From Dialister sp. (GTDB lineage: Bacteria; Bacillota; Negativicutes; Veillonellales; Dialisteraceae), in contig JAIJLI010000130.1 of assembly GCA_022722495.1 (NCBI GenBank), forward strand, positions 1 to 6,396: DNA of 6,396 nt, given 5' to 3'. The notes beneath the pieces are model-generated. The model ran no database searches and was not told the origin of the DNA. It saw only the letters and a list, made by a program, of their open reading frames with translations. The first letter of the stretch is position 1. Each line of letters opens with the position of its first letter. Shown in pieces: positions 1 through 4,731 of this stretch. The position numbers and the translations under genes are program-made.

Positions 1-1
1 T

Positions 2-148
2 GCTACCGATATTTTAGTGCCTGTATGCTTCAAAACGCCTCTTTTATATTTATTAACACAAAAAGTTGCTCAAAAATTTGGCTATGTCTTAGGAATCGGG
101 AATGGCTGTGATTATAAAAAGAGATTATCATTTACTGCTAAAGCCTAA
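2..148 (+). CDS. 3' end of an unrecognised gene (N-terminus outside window)
   Basis: Reading frame 2 is open from the left edge to a TAA at 146-148, giving the last 48 residues of a protein that ends in ...CDYKKRLSFTAKA. The stretch is codon-like, with a hydrophobic segment (VPVCFKTPLLYLL) followed by a Gly/Lys-rich tail; the other two plus frames do not give a convincing protein. I do not recognise the family from this short tail and assign no function. The gene is followed by a structured non-coding region rather than by another plus-strand gene, so it is probably the last gene of its transcription unit. Because only the C-terminus is present, a chance open frame cannot be fully excluded. 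Confidence 0.5.
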   Translation, partial: ATDILVPVCFKTPLLYLLTQKVAQKFGYVLGIGNGCDYKKRLSFTAKA

Positions 149-153
149 TATGA

Positions 154-205
154 CTGAATAAACGCACCGAGACGACTGGGTAAGTAACGAAAGGCGTTTA
201 ATCAG
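154..205. repeat. Imperfect inverted repeat after the leftmost gene
   Basis: CTGAATAAACGC (154-165) is matched by GCGTTTAATCAG (194-205), which is its reverse complement at 11 of 12 positions. The 28-nt interior is GC-richer than its surroundings. It starts 6 nt after the TAA of the upstream gene, the usual place for a 3'-end hairpin. There is no T-tract after the right arm, so it may be a stabilising 3' hairpin or the remains of a terminator instead of a full intrinsic terminator. Confidence 0.45.
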
Positions 206-252
206 ATTCAATGAACTAATATATTAAGTATACAAAGCCTGTTTCTAGAAGA

Positions 253-292
253 TTCCGACTGCAGTCAGCAGGTCTGCTGACTGCAGTCGGAA
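253..292. repeat. Perfect 19-bp inverted repeat, 2-nt centre
   Basis: TTCCGACTGCAGTCAGCAG (253-271), the 2-nt centre GT, then the exact reverse complement (274-292). Each arm contains its own 10-bp palindrome GACTGCAGTC (257-266 and 279-288), so the element is a palindrome built from palindromes. TCTGCTGA occurs again just outside the right arm (295-302). It is GC-rich compared with its AT-rich surroundings. No T-run follows on either strand. It could act as a hairpin in RNA, a cruciform in DNA, or a binding site for a dimeric protein; the sequence does not decide between these. Confidence 0.9.
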
Positions 293-318
293 GTTCTGCT
301 GAGCCTAGTGGCAACCCT

Positions 319-478
319 CTTTAGTTGTACGACTATATACCTTTTAGTTGTACAACTATACACCTTTTGGTTGTACGACTATATACCTTTTAGCTGTACA
401 ACTATACACCTTTTGGTTGTACGACTATATACCTTTTGGTTGTACGACTATATACCTTTTGGTTGTACGACTATATAT
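319..478. repeat. 23-bp tandem repeat, seven copies, palindromic core
   Basis: Seven adjacent units start at 319, 341, 364, 387, 410, 433 and 456; the first is 22 nt and the rest 23 nt. Each has the form CTTTT, then a 14-bp near-palindrome, then TA(T/C)AC. The palindrome is perfect in unit 2 (TAGTTGTACAACTA); units 3, 5, 6 and 7 carry TGGTTGTACGACTA. Units 2 and 4 share a second subtype (ACAACTATACAC), so units 1-4 alternate with a 46-bp super-period while units 5-7 are uniform. There are no spacers, so this is not a CRISPR array. The period is not a multiple of 3 and the array is not convincingly coding. Function unknown. Confidence 0.95.
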
Positions 479-524
479 CCATTGGTCATTTGACAGGCCT
501 GTACTTCGACAAAAATGAATGGTT

Positions 525-1127
525 TTAGTCCCACCACGTTTGTGCATAGTAAGCAAGCAACTTATGGTATAAGTACCATGCTTTCAACTGGTATAGTTTA
601 TGAGGATGCTCTATATACCAATCTTTAGCTTTTTGGTTATGTGATAATTTCAGATAACGGTCAAGATTTCTCATATTTACCTTTACCAAGCAATGGTACT
701 TCACATTGTCGTCTTTCATTTTATAGAACTTTCCATCATCTATTGGCACAAACTCCATCTCTCCTTCATAGTCGAAAAGATCAACATTATTGTCAAGCAT
801 AATATCATGGAGTTTGACCGCCATTGTTATCCAACGTACTATTGGCTCGTAAGTTTCTGCTGTAGCGAAATATCCATGTTTATAATGTGCTATTAACTCT
901 TCCATGTATGTTTTCTGCAAATCATAAAAATATTCATAAGAGAATGGATATGTATGGAAGACTGCTTGTTTTACGAGCTTCCAACGTCTTTTGTTACAGC
1001 ATATTCTGAACCAGCAACATACAGAGCGGTATTTGTCTGTTACATGGCAATACCACCAGATATCTATGTCTTCCCATAGTTTGGCAAGTCCTTTCTTCTC
1101 CTCCCTATCTATTAATTTTAAACTCAT
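525..1127 (-). CDS. Aromatic-rich helical protein resembling small phage proteins
   Basis: A 200-aa protein, ATG at 1127-1125 and TAA at 527-525. It is unusually rich in aromatic residues (ten Trp, many Tyr/Phe) and has a Cys cluster near the N-terminus (C27, C37, C38, C43, C44). No signal peptide, clear membrane span or catalytic motif is visible. The central segment (about 48-113: a Trp/basic patch, a YEYFYDL stretch, a long amphipathic helix, then RWITMAVKLHDIML) and the C-terminus ending in QTWWD resemble, from memory, a family of small tryptophan-rich helical proteins common in tailed phages, which also end in WWD after a basic helix. That match is by pattern only; it needs a profile search. 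It is transcribed alone, away from the AlbA_2 operon, from a TAnnTTTG promoter. The start fits the promoter, leaving a leader of about 20 nt. Coding status is well supported; function is unknown. Confidence 0.8.
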   Translation of the reverse strand: MSLKLIDREEKKGLAKLWEDIDIWWYCHVTDKYRSVCCWFRICCNKRRWKLVKQAVFHTYPFSYEYFYDLQKTYMEELIAHYKHGYFATAETYEPIVRWITMAVKLHDIMLDNNVDLFDYEGEMEFVPIDDGKFYKMKDDNVKYHCLVKVNMRNLDRYLKLSHNQKAKDWYIEHPHKLYQLKAWYLYHKLLAYYAQTWWD

Positions 1128-1153
1128 ATCTTTATCCTCTAATTAAAACGCCA

Positions 1154-1161
1154 CAAAGATA
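1154..1161 (-). promoter_or_regulatory. Bacteroidota-type -7 box for the 200-aa protein gene
   Basis: On the minus strand this reads TATCTTTG, an exact match to the TAnnTTTG -7 element of Bacteroidota primary promoters. It lies 26 nt before the ATG at 1127, the same distance as in the other two promoters of the window. A clear TTTG -33 element is not visible at the expected spacing. Confidence 0.65.
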
Positions 1162-1211
1162 CTAATTATATCTGAAAATGAGAGGGATAAAGCGAAAAAA
1201 TCCATCTTTTG

Positions 1212-1243
1212 TTTGTAAGTTTGTGATTTTTTGATTAACTTTA
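1212..1243 (+). promoter_or_regulatory. Promoter of the AlbA_2-nuclease operon
   Basis: TTTG (1212-1215) and TAACTTTA (1236-1243) sit 20 nt apart, fitting the TTTG / TAnnTTTG Bacteroidota promoter with one deviation at the last base of the -7 box. The box ends 27 nt before the ATG at 1271. A second match, TAAGTTTG (1216-1223), overlaps the spacer and could be an alternative start point. The promoter is divergent from that of the 200-aa gene, with the two -7 boxes about 75 bp apart. Confidence 0.65.
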
Positions 1244-1256
1244 CCGCCGAATAGGC

Positions 1257-1263
1257 AAAGAGG
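1257..1263 (+). promoter_or_regulatory. Shine-Dalgarno-like AAAGAGG supporting the start at 1271
   Basis: AAAGAGG ends 7 nt before the ATG at 1271. Such sites are uncommon and often unused in Bacteroidota, but this one, together with the 27-nt distance from the -7 box, favours 1271 over the in-frame ATG at 1304. An ATG at 1264 is in another frame and stops after 11 codons. Confidence 0.5.
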
Positions 1264-1270
1264 ATGACAA

Positions 1271-3355
1271 ATGACGTCTCCTTACCTAAATATAATTAAG
1301 AAAATGAGAACAGCGAAGGAATTATTTGCAGAGCTAAATAGCTTTGATGAAAATAGGAGAATAGAAGCCAAGTCGGCATCGGCTGTTGGCAAGAGCATGA
1401 TGGAAACGGTTTGTGCTTTTGCCAACGAGCCAGGTCTGTGCGGTGGTTATCTGCTTTTAGGTGCCAAACGTACAGGAATCGCTGAAGATGGTAGACCTGT
1501 TTATGAGCCTGAGAACATAGAGAATACAGACAAGATTCAATCTGATTTTGTCGCTATGTGTAACTCTATGTTCAATGTCCGTATTCGCCCGATTATTAAT
1601 GTGGAGGAATATTTGGATAAGACTGTTATTGTTGTAAAAATCGAAGAGTTACCTGAGAGTCAGAAGCCTGCGTATTTTGCCAAGCGTGGTTTGCCTGAGG
1701 GGGCGTTTCGTCGTATTGGTCCTTCTGATGAAAAATGCTCAGAAGAGGATATGTATCTTTTCTATCAATCTGCTGATACCTATGATAGTTGTATTGTAGA
1801 TGATGCTGACCTTGATGATATTGATGAGAATGCACTCAATTTCTATCGTAAACTTCGCAAGGAAGTGAATCCGGATGCAGAAGAGCTGACGCTGAATGAT
1901 GTCGATTTACTGAGGGCATTAGGAGCTATTAAGAAGAATAAGCAAGGTGGATATGATTTGACTTATACGGGGCTCTTGGTTTTTGGAAAACAAATGTCGC
2001 TTCGTCGTTTGGTTCCTTCTTTCAGAGTAGATTATATCAGAATATCTGGTAACCAGTGGTTAGCTGATGGTGATAATCGTTTTGAGCAAACCATCGATAT
2101 GCGCGGACCATTAATCCTCATGGTGAACAAGGCGTGTAGTGCTGTGGTGGATGACCTGCCAAAAGGCTTTGAACTGAAGAAAGATTCCATGCAGGCATCT
2201 ACACCAGCGATTCTTCCCAATAAGGTATTACGTGAGGCGATTGTCAATTCGTATATTCATCGTTCGAACCGTGTGAACCAGCCGATTCAGATTATCCGCT
2301 ATTCCAATCGTATTGAGATTCACAACCCAGGCTATTCTCTGAAACCTCAGGATGATTGGGGAGAGCCAGGCTCTATGCTTCGCAATCCAAGAATCAGTGA
2401 GATTTTTCATGATACGAATCTTGCTGAGACTAAGGGTACTGGTATTGGTGCGATGCGCAGATTGATGAAGGAGGCAGGCTTGATGCCACCGACTTTTGAG
2501 TCGAACCATGAAGCGAATAAGTTTACGGCAAGACTTCTGCTCCATCATTTCCTCAGCAAGGAGAATATGGAGTGGTTGGCTCAATATGCCGAGTTTGGCT
2601 TGGTGAATGAGCAGAAACTGGCTCTAGTCTTCGTGAGAGAAGTGGGTGCGATAGATAATGCTACGTATCGCCAGCTGGATTCTTCGATTACTCATGCCCG
2701 TGCACGCTTGGAGATTCATAAGCTTTGCAATCTTGGATTCCTAGAGAAGAAGGGGCAGGGTCGTAACACTTACTATATAAGAACCTCTAAGGTGGTATCC
2801 TTAGGAGAAAGGTTACGACCTCAGAACGAAAAGATACCACCTCAGCATGGTACATTGGACGAAAAGATACCACCTCAGCATGGTACATTAGACGAAAAGA
2901 TACCACCTCAGCATGGTACATTGGACGAAAAGATACCACCTCAGTATGGTACATTAGGCGAAAAGATACCACCTCAGCATGGTACATTAGGCGAAAAGAT
3001 ACCATCTCAGCATGGTACATTTGAGATCGAAAGCCAACCGAAAAGTCGTAACGAATTACTGAGGGAACTTCCTAAAGGGCTCCAAGAACGAGTTGCAAAA
3101 CTAGGAAAGTGGGCATCTCGGGAAAAGGTTAGTCAACTCCTTGTAGATTTATGCGCTTTTAAGCCTTATAGCTACGAAGAGCTTGCTTTGATAATTCAAA
3201 GAGCGGCCAAGCCAATGAAGGATAAGTACATAAAGCCTTTACGATTAGCAAACAAGCTCTTCTATTGGATTCCGGAGATGATTAATCATCCACTGCAAAA
3301 GTATGTTGCTGACCCTTCGATGGCGAGAAGTAGCAATAAAAAAAGAAAACAATAG
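1271..3355 (+). CDS. AlbA_2 (Schlafen-type) / HATPase_c_4 / winged-helix protein with 11-residue repeats
   Basis: A 694-aa cytoplasmic protein. Residues about 15-165 form an AlbA_2 domain (PF04326, formerly AAA_4): IEAK at 31-34, VCAFANEPG at 47-55 and GGYLLLG at 58-64. Residues about 315-420 match HATPase_c_4 (PF13749): REAIVNSYIHR at 321-331, HNPG at 351-354, GSMLRNPRI at 367-375 and TKGTGIGAMRR at 387-397. A winged-helix-like segment follows (about 435-505). Then come six copies of an 11-residue repeat containing EKIPPQHGTL (519-584) and a C-terminal region with a Lys/Arg tail that I do not recognise. Proteins of this class are annotated as putative transcriptional regulators or ATP-binding proteins; AlbA_2 is thought to bind nucleic acid. 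The start at 1271 is supported by an AAAGAGG site and promoter spacing, but relatives often begin near the residue-12 Met (MRTAKEL, nt 1304), which is a real alternative. The nuclease gene begins 11 nt after the stop. Its 3' end is duplicated at 6169-6267. Confidence 0.92.
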   Translation: MTSPYLNIIKKMRTAKELFAELNSFDENRRIEAKSASAVGKSMMETVCAFANEPGLCGGYLLLGAKRTGIAEDGRPVYEPENIENTDKIQSDFVAMCNSMFNVRIRPIINVEEYLDKTVIVVKIEELPESQKPAYFAKRGLPEGAFRRIGPSDEKCSEEDMYLFYQSADTYDSCIVDDADLDDIDENALNFYRKLRKEVNPDAEELTLNDVDLLRALGAIKKNKQGGYDLTYTGLLVFGKQMSLRRLVPSFRVDYIRISGNQWLADGDNRFEQTIDMRGPLILMVNKACSAVVDDLPKGFELKKDSMQASTPAILPNKVLREAIVNSYIHRSNRVNQPIQIIRYSNRIEIHNPGYSLKPQDDWGEPGSMLRNPRISEIFHDTNLAETKGTGIGAMRRLMKEAGLMPPTFESNHEANKFTARLLLHHFLSKENMEWLAQYAEFGLVNEQKLALVFVREVGAIDNATYRQLDSSITHARARLEIHKLCNLGFLEKKGQGRNTYYIRTSKVVSLGERLRPQNEKIPPQHGTLDEKIPPQHGTLDEKIPPQHGTLDEKIPPQYGTLGEKIPPQHGTLGEKIPSQHGTFEIESQPKSRNELLRELPKGLQERVAKLGKWASREKVSQLLVDLCAFKPYSYEELALIIQRAAKPMKDKYIKPLRLANKLFYWIPEMINHPLQKYVADPSMARSSNKKRKQ
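2825..3022 (+). repeat. 33-bp in-frame tandem repeat, six copies, inside the AlbA_2 gene
   Basis: Six exact-length 33-bp units encode 11-residue repeats: NEKIPPQHGTL, two of DEKIPPQHGTL, DEKIPPQYGTL, GEKIPPQHGTL and GEKIPSQHGTF. A diverged partial unit precedes them at 2804-2824 (GERLRPQ, 17 of 21 bases like the later GEKIPPQ units). The units are nearly identical in DNA, including silent sites, which indicates recent expansion. Being a multiple of 3, changes in copy number would lengthen or shorten a Pro/Gln-rich linker between the winged-helix segment and the C-terminal region without breaking the frame. Confidence 0.97.
3254..3330 (+). repeat. Direct repeat, left copy (3' end of the AlbA_2 gene)
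   Basis: Matches 6169-6245 at 72 of 77 bases by eye, including a 38-bp identical block (3269-3306) with the 12-bp palindrome ATGATTAATCAT (3278-3289) inside it. It encodes residues 662 onward (KLFYWIPEM...). The two copies bracket about 2.8 kb holding the nuclease and ATPase genes. Confidence 0.92.
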
Positions 3356-3366
3356 AATTAAGATAT

Positions 3367-4575
3367 ATGAATATTTTTAAAATTGTGCAGACATTTGCGT
3401 CTCTTACTCAGGAAAGTGTTTTGAATACGCTATCCCTTTCTCGTTCATTTCGCCAATGTTATATTGAGAATACTGAGATGTTGCCAGTTTCCATAAATCC
3501 ACTTGTTGATGCACATTTTAATCAGAGATTGAGAGAAACTGCGCATAGCAGAATATTATATTCTCTATTGACAGGAAGTAATGTCGTAAAAAAACATTTT
3601 ATAAAGTTTTTTTTAGACATAGATGTGTCTGCTAATGATATTACGATACCATATCCTGATAAAAATAGAATTGATTTAACTATTAAAGGGAAAAACTTCT
3701 TCTTGATAATAGAGAATAAAGTTAATGGAGCACAGGAACAAAAGAAACAGGTTGATAGATATGTTGATATAGCAAGCAAGATTTATCCTTCAAAGGAAAT
3801 CTATGTACTATATCTGAACCAAGATGGATATACCTATCCGTCAGAGTATTCTTTATCATCTAAAGTTAAAATGAAGTTAGGTAAGAATTTTATCTGCAAA
3901 AATTATAAGGTTGATATTCTAAACTGGCTATATTCTGTCAATAGGATAATTCCTTTTGATACAGAACAGCAGCTAAAAAGTTCTATAGTCGTTTATATTG
4001 GCTATTTAGAAGAATATTTTGGAAACTCAAAAAGACAAATAATTATGAATAATAAACTTGATAAATTGATAGTGGAACAACTCAAATTAGATAATAAATC
4101 TACTTCTGAAAAGCTACAGGTTATTGAAGATGAATTGGAAAATGTTCAGAAACTCTGTGAACGATTAGAGTTCTTACAAGAACAGTATCAAGAGGAATAT
4201 GATGAGGAAAATTTTAAAGAATGGTATAATAAATGTGTTGGCATTATTGACGATAAACTTATCCTTATATGTCAATCTTCTACGGAATTCGGTTTTGATT
4301 TTAATTATCATAAATCTAAATTCCGATGTGAGGTTTCTGTTGACGAAGGGGGATACTATTGGGGGATTAAGTGTTTAAGTCAGAGAATCTGTAAAAACGT
4401 ACAGAGAAAATTGAAAGATATCGTGCTTAATAGTAAGTATGGATTCCATAATAATGAGGAAAATGCACCGGAATGGGTTGTGTCAGATTATGCTTCTGAG
4501 AGTGATATTGTAGAGCGTTTTGTTACGTTAACGTCAATAATTATTCAGCAACCAGAAGTGATTCTCTGTCAATAA
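3367..4575 (+). CDS. PD-(D/E)XK nuclease family protein (PDDEXK_4-like)
   Basis: A 402-aa cytoplasmic protein. The nuclease signature is RIDLTI (D103), then IIENKV (E116, N117, K118), then a QEQKKQVDRY helix (Q128, Y132), which matches the D-x(n)-E-x-K core plus the Q/Y helix of PD-(D/E)XK enzymes. An upstream ETAHSRILYSLL motif (57-68) fits the N-terminal helix of the PDDEXK_4 family (PF14281). The catalytic residues look intact, so DNA cleavage is plausible; the substrate is unknown. Residues about 225-280 are charged and helical, probably coiled coil, and the C-terminal 120 residues are unassigned. The ATG is 11 nt after the AlbA_2 stop with no promoter between, so the two are probably co-transcribed and end at the terminator at 4608. 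No clear ribosome site is seen, as is usual in this phylum. Sampled lines are about 20-28% G+C against about 43% in the AlbA_2 gene, suggesting a separate origin. Confidence 0.85.
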   Translation: MNIFKIVQTFASLTQESVLNTLSLSRSFRQCYIENTEMLPVSINPLVDAHFNQRLRETAHSRILYSLLTGSNVVKKHFIKFFLDIDVSANDITIPYPDKNRIDLTIKGKNFFLIIENKVNGAQEQKKQVDRYVDIASKIYPSKEIYVLYLNQDGYTYPSEYSLSSKVKMKLGKNFICKNYKVDILNWLYSVNRIIPFDTEQQLKSSIVVYIGYLEEYFGNSKRQIIMNNKLDKLIVEQLKLDNKSTSEKLQVIEDELENVQKLCERLEFLQEQYQEEYDEENFKEWYNKCVGIIDDKLILICQSSTEFGFDFNYHKSKFRCEVSVDEGGYYWGIKCLSQRICKNVQRKLKDIVLNSKYGFHNNEENAPEWVVSDYASESDIVERFVTLTSIIIQQPEVILCQ

Positions 4576-4607
4576 GATTATAGTTTTATGCTCGCATATA
4601 AAATATG

Positions 4608-4647
4608 AATCCGTGAGGAAGACTTTGTGTCTTACCCACGGATTTTT
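4608..4647 (+). terminator. Intrinsic terminator of the AlbA_2-nuclease operon
   Basis: Two 16-nt arms (4608-4623 and 4629-4644) pair with two mismatches around a 5-nt loop TTTGT. The outer 8 bp are AATCCGTG/CACGGATT, and a T-run of five (4643-4647) closes it. It lies 33 nt after the nuclease stop codon. The T-run on the opposite strand is weak, so it mainly serves the plus strand. The outer stem resembles that of the terminator at 6266-6305. Confidence 0.85.
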
Positions 4648-4699
4648 ATGTATATTCCTCATCAAAAGAACTCTAAGAGAGATAGATCGCTTTTACTGG

Positions 4700-4731
4700 T
4701 AATCTTTATGCCTTGACGTTCTGGATAATAG
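4700..4731 (-). pseudogene. Possible fragment of the 3' end of gene X
   Basis: Plus-strand 4709-4726 matches 6352-6369 at 17 of 18 bases. On the minus strand the fragment reads AIIQNVKA, stop, RL, in the same frame as AYIQNFKAEDL in gene X (6325-6396). It begins immediately after the stop codon of the ATPase gene (minus strand) and follows a CCGTG-type terminator, the same context as the intact copy. It is short, so chance similarity is possible, but the shared position makes common origin more likely. Confidence 0.4.

Larger units (their letters stand above)
149..524. other. 376-nt non-coding structured intergenic region
   Basis: There is no credible gene between the leftmost coding tail and the minus-strand gene ending at 525. 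The region holds, in order, an imperfect 12-bp inverted repeat (154-205), a perfect 19-bp inverted repeat (253-292), a 23-bp tandem array (319-478) and a 10-bp palindrome ACAGGCCTGT (493-502). The two flanking genes point toward each other, so the region lies between two 3' ends and is expected to hold terminators rather than promoters. None of the hairpins has a clear T-run, so I cannot assign a standard intrinsic terminator to either gene. Confidence 0.7.

Noticed and set aside
154..205. Integron attC site or hammerhead-type ribozyme
   Set aside because: The arms do not fit the RYYYAAC/GTTRRRY core, and the CUGANGA/GAAA catalytic core is absent.
253..292. Invertible promoter switch
   Set aside because: The arms are only 2 nt apart, so there is no segment to invert, and no recombinase gene is nearby.
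319..478. CRISPR array
   Set aside because: The 23-bp units are directly adjacent with no unique spacers, and no cas gene is present.
308..493. A 61-codon plus-strand open frame across the 23-bp tandem array, starting with GTG
   Set aside because: It consists almost entirely of the repeat read in rotating frames, giving a 23-residue hydrophobic period. There is no ribosome site or promoter, and the open frame follows from the repeat composition.
2228..2584. A 118-codon minus-strand open frame
   Set aside because: It lies wholly inside the HATPase region of the AlbA_2 gene and has no motif or promoter of its own; it is an antisense shadow.
2787..3020. Minus-strand open frame with MYHAEVVSFR repeats
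   Set aside because: It is the antisense shadow of the 33-bp coding repeat in the AlbA_2 gene, whose plus-strand frame has recognisable domains throughout.
1304..3355. Start of the AlbA_2 gene at the internal ATG (1304)
   Set aside because: It agrees with how relatives often begin, but 1271 has an AAAGAGG site and the same promoter-to-start distance as the other two genes. It is kept as an alternative, not as the main call.
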